From: Bretschneidera sinensis | Taxonomy: Eukaryota > Streptophyta > Magnoliopsida > Brassicales > Akaniaceae | NCBI GenBank assembly: GCA_023935145.1 | Contig: CM043698.1 | Coordinates: 17,115,001 to 17,179,000 of the forward strand | Direction of reading: 5' to 3' | DNA length: 64,000 nucleotides | In this document: one piece after another, positions 47,001 to 56,696 of the stretch | Numbering within the stretch: position 1 is the stretch's first letter | How the letters are laid out: each line of letters begins with the position of its first letter | Notes under the pieces: generated by a model | Seen by the model: the letters and a program-made list of their open reading frames with translations, nothing else | The model's database searches: none | Told to the model about the DNA's origin: nothing | Position numbers and translations under genes: made by a program

Positions 47001-47561
47001 CCCTACATCTGTCTGTATGTGCACATCACCAATCCCCACAATCGGAGCAAAACTCGAGTTACCCATCTTCACTGTACTAAAGTCTCTTACTCTGTACGTT
47101 GTAAAGTAATCCTGATGTGGAATATAATGGTAAGAAGCTGTTGAGTCAACCACCCATTCAGTACCAGAATCCGCAACATGATTGCACTCCTCAAACTTAC
47201 AAGCACGTAACACAACTTTTTCGTCATCTGAAATAACTGCTATTGTGTTCTTGTGATTGGTCTTCTTATGATTCTTCTCATAATGCTGTTCCTATTTTCA
47301 GACCCAACAATTTCTCTTCATATGACCCAATTTATTGCAGTGATAACATTTCACCTTATCTCTGGACTTTGACCTGTCTTTAGATTCACCATGACCTTTA
47401 GGACCTCTACTCTTACTTCTACCCACGTTCTCTGTGACAAGAGCTTGACCATTATATGTGCCCGAATCTTTTCTGTGAGTTTCCTCGTTGAACATTCTGT
47501 CTTTCACCATAGACAAACTGAGCACACCATTCGGAGCAGAGTTACTAAGTGACACTATCAA
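44069..47561 (-). pseudogene. gag-pol remnants of element C
   Basis: Fragments in order: zinc knuckle CYHCNKLGHMKRNCW (about 47340-47298); protease remnant EWVVDSTASYH; integrase with 'RTDNGREY' and 'TPQHNGVAERIKRT' (46568-45864); RT with 'QLDVKTEFLPGDLHEE' (45466-44741); RNase H with 'YTDSD', 'ITEAEYIA' and 'CDSKSAVDL' (44740-44069). The RT catalytic YVDD position reads YFDF, so the enzyme is dead quite apart from the stops and frameshifts between fragments. Upstream of the zinc knuckle, gag pieces (RQWVDLNVFHHVAKET) are scattered over different frames to about 47950. Confidence 0.85.
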
Positions 47562-48166
47562 AGTCTCTCAGCTATCAGACAAAGTACCCAAAAGAAATAA
47601 TGCTTGTAACTCATCATCTAACACTATTTTCATCGTAGATAATTGGTTCACAAGAGCTTGAAAATCATTCAAGTGTTTGGCAATGGAATGTTTATCTTTC
47701 ATAAAGCATCTCTAACTTTTCCCAAAGAGATTTGGCATTTGTCTCTTTGGCCACATGATGGAACACATTAAGATCCACCCACTGTCTTATGGTACCAACT
47801 GTCTTCTTGTTCTCTTTATTGGTCTTGCAATTATACAAATCCTTTCCACTCTTCGGCTTGGCTTCATCACCCTTAACGCGACTTATCTAATTTTTTCTCC
47901 ATGTGGGATTGATTTTCCTCATCTCTTTACTCACACGTGAATATTCCCAACAAATATAACTCCCTTAGAATGATAAATGTCAGCCCCATTCACATAAACT
48001 ATACCATATCCAAAGCGAAGTGTAATCTTCAAATAATCTCTCCAAAAGTAATACCAGCATCAACACATTAGAAAAAAAATGGTTACATCTACAAAATCAG
48101 TTCAGTTTAGCAAACTAAAACATGTCAAAATAAACCCAAGCAAAAGCAATAGTAGAGCATGGCAAC

Positions 48167-48766
48167 TTGACATTTTTATGGTGTAGTCATCTTCAAAGTT
48201 GTGAATTACTCTTATCTGTACATTTGCTAAAGAGCATGCAAACACTAATCTTACAATATGCCATCAGTAATATTAAGAGAGCCATTCATAGATATATGTA
48301 TTTTTCTGATAATGAAGCAATGGTTTTACAACTCTTAAGTGAAGATAAGTTGTTGGCCAATAATGGCAAAAGAAAATTTGGTGCCACTATTGACCAAGTT
48401 ACTGAATCAGACTCAACAATAGCCACTTTGCAATATGGTGAGTTACATAATTTGCTTGCCCAGAAGCATGTTGAAACTTTAAAAATATGCCAACAGCAAT
48501 CTTCCACTTTATCACATTTATATGCACTAAAATATGTTACTGTTCACAAAACAAAGCAGAACAAAGTTCCACGAATCTCTTCCTTGAATTACTCAACAAA
48601 TTTCATGAATTTTGCATATTTTATGGATATGATCTTTAATGAAGGTACGTATACACCTATGTCACACACGTTAGACTTTTCAAGGTATTTGTGCATGAAA
48701 TGCACAACCTATCCATTACAACACTACACAAATAGACTATTAACTCAAATTTCTAATGATATCTAA
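48167..48766 (+). CDS. Open frame of unknown nature (199 residues)
   Basis: I do not recognise this frame. It is unusually long for this A/T-rich DNA, lies between the truncated end of element C and the LTR of element A, and has no visible signal peptide, repeat or catalytic motif. The middle (residues 40-115) is mixed polar/hydrophobic and could be helical; the ends look like random A/T-rich translation. It may be a chance frame or a piece of a decayed element. No promoter or splice signal supports it. Confidence 0.2.
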   Translation: MTFLWCSHLQSCELLLSVHLLKSMQTLILQYAISNIKRAIHRYMYFSDNEAMVLQLLSEDKLLANNGKRKFGATIDQVTESDSTIATLQYGELHNLLAQKHVETLKICQQQSSTLSHLYALKYVTVHKTKQNKVPRISSLNYSTNFMNFAYFMDMIFNEGTYTPMSHTLDFSRYLCMKCTTYPLQHYTNRLLTQISNDI

Positions 48767-48966
48767 CAAAACAATTCCCACTATGATACAAACCGAAGAT
48801 TAAAGGAAGATATTTGGAATAAATGAAAAAATTAACAATAGAACCTACTTACTTTAATCTCACCTAAATGTATTCATGAGAATATCATCAATACCGAATA
48901 TGAACTATTTCCATATAGTTTAATAATGGAAACAAAAATGTCTCAGATCTTCTTCCTGCTTACAAT

Positions 48967-49821
48967 TGTTGGTTTTTTGTCTAAGGTTTAAACATGGTTC
49001 AAACATGGTCAAGGTTTGAACAGGTCCAAACATGGTTCAAAGATGGTTAAAATCCAAACCAAAGGTGGAGTATGAAAGTTCAACAAGTTAAAAGGTTGCA
49101 CACAAGTGTGTGCTTAAGGTTTGAGCGTGGCAAGGTCAGGCACACTGCTGTGGAAGTTTCTGCCCACAGGCAGGAGGTGTGCGCACAGCATCAGGAGGCT
49201 GCAGCATCAGGTCACGCCGCAGCACACAGCACCACATCAAAACGCACAGCATCACTTGGAGAGTGATAAAGGGTTGAGATTAAAAGAAGAACATGATCAA
49301 AGGGTCAAGAATGATTCACAAGATTGTCCAAGAATTAAGAGGCTATAAAAAGGGTTTCTTAGCCTCATTTCAAGTGGTGAAAAAGGTGTATGAGAGAACC
49401 ACACAGGTTGTGACATTGTGAGATCATTGTAAACACAAGAGAGAATTGTGTGAGAGACATAAACACAAGAGGGACTCTTGTAGCGAGGCTGGTTGTAAAG
49501 AAGAGAGGTTAGTAGAGAATTGATAGAAAGCATTGTAATAGGTCTATCACTTTCTCGTTCTCTTCTTGGTTCTTCAAGAACTTGGATTCTTGAAGGGGAT
49601 TGCTGTAACTTTATAAGAACCATTGAGATAGTGCAGAGAGTTCGGAGGAACTCACGGGACGTAGGCACATTGCCGAACCTCGACAACAAATTACTTTTCT
49701 TCTTTCTTTCTTTGATTTTCTGTTCTTGTGTTCGATTGCTAAAATTCTTTCTACAAGTCATTCAAGACTTGGGTGTTTGGAAGATCACCACCTGGGCATC
49801 TTGTCAAGGTGATTTTCAACA
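48967..49821 (+). repeat. 5' LTR of element A
   Basis: Starts TGTTGGTTTTTTGTCTAAGG and ends ...GATTTTCAACA. TATAAAA at 49344-49350 is the likely promoter. The same start recurs at 63708. The opening section is built from short 'aacatggttcaaa' repeats. Confidence 0.9.
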
Positions 49822-49822
49822 G

Positions 49823-49834
49823 TGGTATCAGAGC
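49823..49834 (+). other. Primer-binding site of element A (initiator Met tRNA)
   Basis: TGGTATCAGAGC is complementary to the 3' end of plant initiator methionine tRNA, one base after the LTR end. Confidence 0.9.
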
Positions 49835-49910
49835 ATAGTAGCTGGTTATCGGAACAAGAAGTAGAAGGTACGGAGCCAAGACTCCAAGAATTAAAGATCA
49901 ACTTCTTGGG

Positions 49911-50100
49911 TGATTCAAGAACGGAGTTAAGATCTATATCTGATCGTGTTCTTGAGGTAAATCAAGAATGGTGTTAAGATTAATATCTGATCGTGTTCTT
50001 GAGGGTGATTCAAGAACGGTGTAAAGATCAAGATCCGGTCGTGTTCTTGAAGGTTGATTCAAGAACGGTTAAGATCCATCTTCGATCTGTGTTCTTGAGG
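49911..50100 (+). repeat. Tandem repeats (about 47 bp, four units) in the leader of element A
   Basis: Units start near 49911, 49958, 50005 and 50053. Each runs 'gattcaagaacggtgttaagatc..' to 'gtgttcttgagg' with small indels. They lie between the primer-binding site and the gag start. Confidence 0.8.
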
Positions 50101-50152
50101 TTGAAGAAAGCAGTTGTGGTTAGTGCACAAATCTGGGATCTTGTCAGCAAAG

Positions 50153-53100
50153 ATGGCTTCAAATTTCTGTGTGGATAAGTTTGATAGAAAGGGGGACTTT
50201 GCCCTATGGAAGCGGAAGATCAAGGCGGTTCTCATGCAGCAGAAAGTGGACTTGGCTATTGGAGAAAATGATGTTTTTCCAGCAAGTGTCACGGAGGACC
50301 AGCGGACTTAGATGAAGAAGATGGCTTACAACACTATTTTCTTGCACATGTCGGACAATGTCACAAGGGAGTGCGGAGACTCGGAAGATCCAGCTGCATT
50401 ATGGAAGAAACTAGATGAATTGTTTCTTGCCAAGACTCTCCCACATAAGAGGTATCTTCGGAAACGAATCTTTGCTTTTAAATTTGATCCTAAGAAAGAG
50501 TTGCAAGACGATCTTGATGCCAAGAAAAGGAGTGCATCAAGTGGTAAAGGGCTGTTCTTTAAAAGAAGGCCAGCAACTTGGTATGGCAGCAACCATGGCT
50601 ACTACCGGGACAGAGGTAGAGGAGAGAGCCATGGGAGAGTGCACAGCAGCATGCATGGCTACTACCGGGACAGAGGTAGAGGAGAAAGCCATGGGAGAAT
50701 GCATTTCAAACTGAGATTTGGAGGGAAGAGCTGCTACTACTACCATAAGGAGGGTCATTTCAAGAAAGATTGCAAGAAGATGACAAGGGATAGAGGAGGA
50801 AGCCATACCAAGAATGGAGAGGCTTCGGTTGCCAAAACAGAACAGCAAGATGATGATGTTCTTGTTGTGTGCTCAAGTGTGAGCAAGGGGCAAGAAGGCA
50901 GCGGGAAATGGATCTTGGATACCGGGTGCACTAATCATATGAGCCCTCACAAAGAATGGTTCAAGAATTTCAAGGAGATCAATGAGGGAAGAGTCTTCTT
51001 GGGGAATGAAAATTCTTGCCAAGTGAGAGGGATTGGAGACATCCAATTGAGGATGTTTGATGGAGTCACAAGGCTGCTGGAAAATGTGAGGTATGTTCCA
51101 GATTTGAAGAGAAACTTGATCTCATTGGGGCAGCTGGATTCCATGGGCTATACATGCAAGATAGAGGGCGGAACGATCAAGGTGGCCAAGGGATCTTTGG
51201 TAGTGATCAAGGCAGCAAGAAACGATGGACTCTATGAGATGATCGGAGAAACAGAAACCAATGATCAAGCAGCAAGCTTGATGGCTGAGCTGGACAAGGT
51301 AGCATTTTGGCACACTCGCTTGGGACACATGAGCAAAAAAGGCCTGCAAGTGCTTAGCAAGGAAGGTCTACTTGGTGGTGACAAAGTAGAAAAGCTGGAT
51401 TTCTGTGAGAGTTGCATTCTTGGGAAGCAACACCGGGTCAGCTTCAACACCGGAGTGCACAAGTCTAAGGGCATTCTTGATTACATTCATGCGGACCTTT
51501 GGGGACCAGCAAGGACACCAACACAGGGAGGTAACATTTACTTTTTGTCTTTAATTGATGATTATTCAAGAAAAGTATGGGTTTATTTGGTTAAGAATAA
51601 ATTAGATGCCTTGAATAAATTAGTGGTGTGGAAAGGGTTGGTTGAGAATCAAATTGGTAGAGTAGTTAAGGGGATAAGAACCGATAATGGCTTAGAAATT
51701 TTTAACCAAGAACTTGATCAATTCTGTAGGTTAAATGGCATTCTAAGACATAGGACGGTTGTGGAAACTCCTCAGCAAAATGGAGTTGCTGAGTTGATGA
51801 ATAAGACCCTTATTGAAAAGGTTAGGTGCATGTTAGATGGATCCGGGTTACCAAAATATTTTTGGGGAGAAGCTGTAGCTACAGCTGCATATTTGATTAA
51901 TAGATCACCCTCTAGGATTGTATACCATAAGACTCCCGAAGAGTTGTGGAGTGGAAAACCCCCTGAGTTGGACAACCTTAGGACTTTTGGGTGTGCTGTA
52001 TATGCACTCCAAAAGGAGGATAAGCTTAGCCCAAGATCTAGAAAATATGTGTTTCTAGGATATGGGGAAGGGGCTAAGGGGTACAGGTTGTGGTCCTTAG
52101 AAAAAGAAGGATTTAAACTCATAATAAGTAGGGCTGTTGTCTTTAATGAATTATTATTTCCCTACTTGGAGAATACTAACCCTGCAGGGGCTAGTGAGCA
52201 AAGCAATTCAGAAATTATTGAGCATAGCATCAAGGGAGATTCTATTCAGGTAGAGCAAATGAGCCAAGAGGGTTCGAACCAGAGAGTCCTTGGATGATTG
52301 CCAAGCTCAAGAAACTCAAGAAGAGGTTGAACAAGAAGATGATGCTGCAGCAAGTCAGAAGGACTTTCAGCTCATAAGAGACCGGGAAAGAAGGCTGGTC
52401 AGACCACATTCAATATGTGGGTTTGTGGATGCTGTAGATGCAGCAGCTCCTTAGACAGAAGGAGAGATGAGTGAACAAGAAACTTATACAGTGGCCATGG
52501 AGTGTAAGGATTCGTCAAAGTGGCAGCTAGCTATGGAGGAAGAAATGGATTCTTTGAGGAAGAACAACTTCTGGGAATTGGTGAAAATTCCAGGAAATCA
52601 GAAAGTTGTGGAATGTAAGTGCACTTACAAGATCAAAGAAGGGTGCCCTCCAAGAGATGAAGTCCGGAACAAGGCTAGGCTGGTGGCGAATGCGTTCACA
52701 AGAAGAGGAGACATAGGTTTCACAGAAACTTTCACACCTGGACACAAGGTGGAGAAGATGGTGAGTATCCTCACCTATGTCATTGATGGGCTGTTAGTTT
52801 GGAACAGCAAGAAGAGGATGGAAAGGTTTACATCTCAACTCAGTGAGGAGTTCGAGATGAAGGATCTCAGCCTTGCACAAAAGATCCTTGGGATGAGGAG
52901 AATCATCCGGGAAAGGAAGAGAAATAGGTCAAGTGTTTCTTGGGCAATGGATGTTTTCAGCAAATGTGTGAGTAATCCCGGAAAAGAGCGTTGTCTTGGG
53001 ATGAAGTGGTTGCTGAGGTACATGGAGGCTCAGTGGCAGCCAGTGGTAGCACTCATAACAACCAGGGCAGAATGCATAGCGGCTACGGAAGCCATAAAGG

Positions 53101-53380
53101 AGGCTATGGGGTGCAAAGGGTTGTTGGACGAGTGGGAGGTCCTAAAAGAGCAGGTGGTGGTATCTTTGGATAGCCAAAGTGCGGGGCACTTGTGGAGGTA
53201 TCCGGTGTTCCATGAGGGGATGGAGCATATGGATGTTCGGTATCATTACATTCTGGAAAATGGTACAGAATGAAGCATTCATGTTGACAAGATGACCACG
53301 GAGAAAAGTCCTGCACATTTAGGCACCAAGTTTCTACCTCTAAGTAAGTTCAATCATTGCCTTGAATTACTTAGGATTGG
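50153..53380 (+). pseudogene. gag-pol pseudogene of element A
   Basis: Gag starts at 50153 (MASNFCVDKFDR). An in-frame TAG at 50309-50311 interrupts it; a second ATG follows at once and opens a 661-residue frame (50312-52297). Gag jumps from 'FDPKKELQDDLD' almost directly to an Arg/Gly segment and a zinc knuckle, so its middle is deleted. Protease (WILDTGCTNHMS), the HHCC pre-integrase motif (FWHTRLGHMS...CESCILGKQ) and the integrase core (RTDNG, TPQQNGVAE) follow. A frameshift lies near 52298-52466, then RT/RNase H (52467-53273), in which the palm from the first catalytic aspartate is deleted and YVDD reads YVID. Not functional. Confidence 0.9.
50594..50714 (+). repeat. 60-bp in-frame tandem duplication in element A gag
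   Basis: 'catggctactaccgggacag' occurs at 50594 and 50654. The units encode GYYRDRGRGESHGR twice. It is an in-frame duplication of an Arg/Gly-rich RNA-binding-like segment next to the zinc knuckle. Confidence 0.85.
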
Positions 53381-53418
53381 AGTTAGTTGATTGATGACTC
53401 AAGATGAGTTTGGATCCC

Positions 53419-54670
53419 TGTAGCTCGAGGTTTCAACCCAAGAGGGGGGGGTGAATTGGGTTTTTAAAAACTTTTGCGGAATTTATACAAGTTTATAAAA
53501 ACAGATAAGCAACAAATAATTGATACAAGTAGAAAGCTGTAAATAAAGAGTTTAAGGAAAGAGGATGCAAACACAGTTATAGTGGTTCGGCAATATCGGA
53601 TTCGTTCCGACCCTACGTCCACTCTCTTCAAGGAACTCCTTGAAGTAATCCACTAAGAAAACTTAGTCGCACAACTTAGCCGGGTGTTGCACAAACCGTA
53701 CACAAGCAATTTACAGGAATTGCTTAAACCGAAAAATCCCCTTCCTTTCGGAAGTTTCCCCTTCCTCTCGGAAGTAATCCCTTTACAAAGATGGTGTAAA
53801 GTAAAAGATAGAGAGACAACAAATGAAAGCTTATTACAACAGAAATGTCTCTCTTTCAAAGTAAAGCTTGAAGAAATGGCTCAATAAGATTATTTCAAAG
53901 CTTTTTGTGTTTCAAGAGTATAAAAACTTGATTATATGAGATCAACTCTTTTTGAATATATGCTGCTTGTTATTGAATGCTTTGCTGAGTGGGTTTATAT
54001 AGCAATCAATTAATATGGCCGTTTTGGACTTTAATTTGAAAAAGATTTACTTTAAAACGTTCAGATTTGGAGTCCAACGGTCATATTTTTGAACTACCAG
54101 TCGACTGGGTCGAGATACCAGTCGACTGGGTTCACTTGAAAAATATACGTTTTCAGACCTTCTGGGTATCCAGTCGACTGGTATATATCATCCAGTCGAC
54201 TGGGGACTTTCTGTCCATTTTACCAGTCGACTGGGTTGATTCATCCAGTCGACTGGGAAATTACTGGTCAAAGTACCAGTCGACTGGGTTAATTCATCCA
54301 GTCGACTGGGTACCTTCTGACCCATATACCAGTCGACTGGTATATGTACCCAGTCGACTGGGTTGTCTTCCAACCCAGTTTTTCTTCTGTTTTTCATTTA
54401 AAAACATTTTAAAATTAATGGTTTTAGATAAACCATTTGTGTTTGAGCCATTGAACAAGCTAATACAATGTATGAGTGAGACTTACATTGGTTCTAAACC
54501 TTAAGACCTATACTAGATCTTCAGTCTTCACTTGATACTTGATTTGGTTCGAGTTTTTGCACTTTGTTCCTTGGTTGAATGTGTTTGATCCTTAATACAA
54601 CTTAGTTTAAACATGTTAGTTAAATAACAGTTGTGTTTTGCCATCATTAAAATACGGGCGAGGGTCAACA
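53419..54670 (-). repeat. 3' LTR of element B
   Basis: 1252 bases, ends TG...CA (plus strand TGTAGCTCGAGG...GGGTCAACA). It carries a ten-copy palindrome array at 54097-54361 and a minus-strand TATATAAA at 53994-54001. The frames 53684-53887 and 54067-54504 that open within it are not genes. Confidence 0.95.
54097..54361. repeat. Phased array of ten CCAGTCGACTGG palindromes (3' LTR)
   Basis: Perfect 12-bp palindromes start at 54097, 54118, 54170, 54192, 54223, 54245, 54276, 54298, 54329 and 54350. Intervals are 21, 52, 22, 31, 22, 31, 22, 31 and 21 bases, close to 2, 3 or 5 helical turns. The spacers differ from one another while the palindromes do not. In LTR orientation the array lies upstream of the TATA box. 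Confidence 0.95.
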
Positions 54671-54685
54671 ATCTCCCCCTTTTTG
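54671..54685 (-). other. Polypurine tract of element B
   Basis: On the minus strand AAAAAGGGGGAGAT abuts the 3' LTR start (TGTTGACCC), as required for plus-strand priming by reverse transcriptase. Confidence 0.85.
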
Positions 54686-54882
54686 ATGATGACAAAACTA
54701 ATAATGTAAAAACAGTTTTAAAAACTAAGTGTTAAGATTTTACAAAAATTTGGACAGAGTCTCCTCTGTTTTTCGAGAAAAACCACCCTGTAAACAAGCA
54801 AACACAGTTTATATTTCTTTCAACCAATCCAGAATTAAACTCAACCAATCAATAAACATTTTTACACAGATATGGAGCAATG

Positions 54883-54954
54883 CTCCCCCTAAATCTATGC
54901 ATTGGTTGCGTTTTTACTTAGATTTTCTCGTTTTTCTCATTTTTCTCCCCCGTT
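54883..54954 (-). other. Additional polypurine-tract-like motifs of element B
   Basis: Two more minus-strand GGGGGAG motifs (plus-strand CTCCCCC at 54883-54889 and 54945-54951), the second in AAAACGGGGGAGAAAAA. Multiple polypurine tracts upstream of the 3' LTR have been described for Sireviruses; here three occur within 280 bases. Confidence 0.6.
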
Positions 54955-55210
54955 TTGACAACAGCAACCAAAGGGGGCAGTATAATTAACAAATAAGCTA
55001 TGAGACAAACAGATATTTAAAAACAGTTCTAACATATCACAAATAGCTTAAATAAATGCAAGAATTATGGCTTATAGTATTACATCATCATAGAAAAAGT
55101 CAATACACGTAGAGTCTTATAGAGCCATAACTAAGAAAAACAAACATGAGATGTCCGTGCTAAGTGACAAATACTGGAAAAGTGCTAAGAACTGATTAAA
55201 TGAATGAGAC

Positions 55211-56467
55211 TCATGGTGCGGGAGAGTCCGAGCTGTCACGAAGAAGTTCCCTAATCTCAGCTAGGGAACCCTCGGTGTGCTCTCGATGTAACTCGAAGTC
55301 ATCCCGTAGGTGGTCTATGGAGGAGCTCAGCCTCTGATAATCGGACTGCATGGACTGAAAACCAGACTCCATCGTCATCTGAAGACTCGCGATAGCTCGT
55401 AGGATGTCACCATATCCAGTCTGACCAGTACTCGAGTCACCAATGGGAGGTGCTCGGGTATCTGTCTCCATCTCAGCAGCCGTATCAGCATCCTCATCAC
55501 TGTCACTCGCATCCTCTCGAATCCTTAGGCGTTTTCCAGCCTTAGGATAGAGAAACCCTTCACGAACAGTACATCCCATCTTCTTTAGAGATGAGATGTT
55601 GATGATATCCGTCAATCCGATATCCTGAGCCTCGGAGGCAGGCAAAGGTACCCGGAAGTGCTGGAGGATGAGTGTAATGAGCATCCCATAAGGAAGACAC
55701 CCGGAGTCGTTTGCTTCACCGTTTATCATGTTGGCGAGCAGCAGAGGATATATATTGAAGTGGTGCCCAGATTTTAGGCACCAAATCAATACCGTATCTA
55801 TTTTAGATAGATACCCTCGACTCCCGAGTCTCGGGTGGATGGTCCAACTGACAATCAACTGAAACATTTTTGAGTCGAGGGGCAAGTCACTACATGTGTG
55901 AAATGTAGTGGGTCTGTACACATAGTTAGGGTCGCCCCTGACTATCCGACAGGCCTCCTCAACTTCAAAGTTGTCTGGCCATCCATCCAGACTCCATTGA
56001 ACCCCCCTTATAGGGATTCTCAGAATGCTCATCAAGAGGTCAGTGTTGACCTCAAACTCCACACCGCTAACTCTGGTTCTGAATCTCAGAGCCAGAGGAC
56101 TGGGTTTCACCAAGTTCGCATAGAACTGGTGAATCAGTCGCGGGTAATATTTTTCATGAATACTGACCAGTGGGGTCAGATTTATTGCCTCAAAGGCTGG
56201 TAGAATATCGAAATTACCATGACGAATGGAGTCGAAATCAACGACTCTACCCGTCATGATTTTCTTGTGACGGATTATAGAGTTATACCTCTTATGAGCA
56301 GCTGGGCTGAAAAACAGAGCCTGCTCCAACTCTGTTCTGGGCTCCTTGCTGGATGACCCTGCTACTCCCTTCCCTTTTGATTCCGAAGCCGAAGGTTTTG
56401 AAGATCTTGGCTTTTTGGGCGCATTAGGTCCACTTGTTGTGAGTTTTATACGGATTTTGTCACTCAT
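55211..56467 (-). CDS. Envelope-like third ORF (putative plant retrotransposon protein) of element B
   Basis: Intact 418-residue protein placed between pol and the 3' LTR, where Sireviruses carry the so-called envelope-like ORF. Residues 1-45 are basic and Ser/Lys/Pro-rich. Residues 60-270 form a globular region with FYANL (115-119), 'VNTDLLMSILRIP' (140-152) and 'GCLPYGMLITLILQHF' (256-271), resembling the 'envelope-like/putative plant transposon protein' family. An acidic linker (320-340) and a predicted coiled coil (about 350-410) follow. I see neither a signal peptide nor a clear membrane span, so 'envelope' is historical and the role is unknown. The start is in good context (aaaaATGag). 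It begins 698 bases after the pol stop, with its own TATA box upstream. Confidence 0.85.
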   Translation of the reverse strand: MSDKIRIKLTTSGPNAPKKPRSSKPSASESKGKGVAGSSSKEPRTELEQALFFSPAAHKRYNSIIRHKKIMTGRVVDFDSIRHGNFDILPAFEAINLTPLVSIHEKYYPRLIHQFYANLVKPSPLALRFRTRVSGVEFEVNTDLLMSILRIPIRGVQWSLDGWPDNFEVEEACRIVRGDPNYVYRPTTFHTCSDLPLDSKMFQLIVSWTIHPRLGSRGYLSKIDTVLIWCLKSGHHFNIYPLLLANMINGEANDSGCLPYGMLITLILQHFRVPLPASEAQDIGLTDIINISSLKKMGCTVREGFLYPKAGKRLRIREDASDSDEDADTAAEMETDTRAPPIGDSSTGQTGYGDILRAIASLQMTMESGFQSMQSDYQRLSSSIDHLRDDFELHREHTEGSLAEIRELLRDSSDSPAP

Positions 56468-56677
56468 TTTTAAGAAATTTGAAGTTTTTGGAAAAAGGAA
56501 ATTTGGTAAAAATGAGAGATTTTAACCGTAGAAAGTTAAAAATCTCTTTAGGAATGAGTAGATCGGTGTGTTTAGAAGGGATTTGGATGGTTTTTAGATC
56601 AAAAAGATGAATTTTTCTAGAGAGAGAAAGCTTGGGCTCTTTGAAAATGGCGTAAAGAGGGCGAAAATGAACAGTCC

Positions 56678-56685
56678 CTTTTATA
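56678..56685 (-). promoter_or_regulatory. Putative internal TATA box for the envelope-like ORF
   Basis: On the minus strand this reads TATAAAAG, 211 bases upstream of the ORF start at 56467 and 11 bases downstream of the nearest palindrome. The leader after it is C/T-rich (ctttctctctctag), as plant 5' leaders are. This suggests independent transcription. Confidence 0.6.
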
Positions 56686-56696
56686 GAATCGCGATA

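Larger units (their letters stand above)
43612..47960 (-). mobile_element. Element C: decayed, 5'-truncated Ty1/Copia retrotransposon
   Basis: Minus-strand order: gag remnant (about 47950-47298), protease/integrase (47213-45864), then RT and RNase H (45703-44069). They are followed by a polypurine tract (44027-44043, GGGCTGGAGGGGGAGAT on the minus strand) and one LTR at 43612-44026 with TGTTG...CAACA ends. A minus-strand TATATAAA near 43890 marks its promoter. No second LTR or primer-binding site was found beyond 47960, so the 5' end is missing. Many frameshifts and stops. The gag and RT style is Tnt1/Tork-like. Confidence 0.85.

Noticed and set aside
53653..53887. Overlapping 67- and 68-residue frames on both strands (again at 62632-62866)
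   Set aside because: LTR sequence duplicated exactly in both LTRs; no family signature.
54067..54504. 145-residue frame with repeated PVDW words (also at 63046-63483)
   Set aside because: The repeats are the translation of the CCAGTCGACTGG array; the frame lies inside an LTR and has no independent gene signal.
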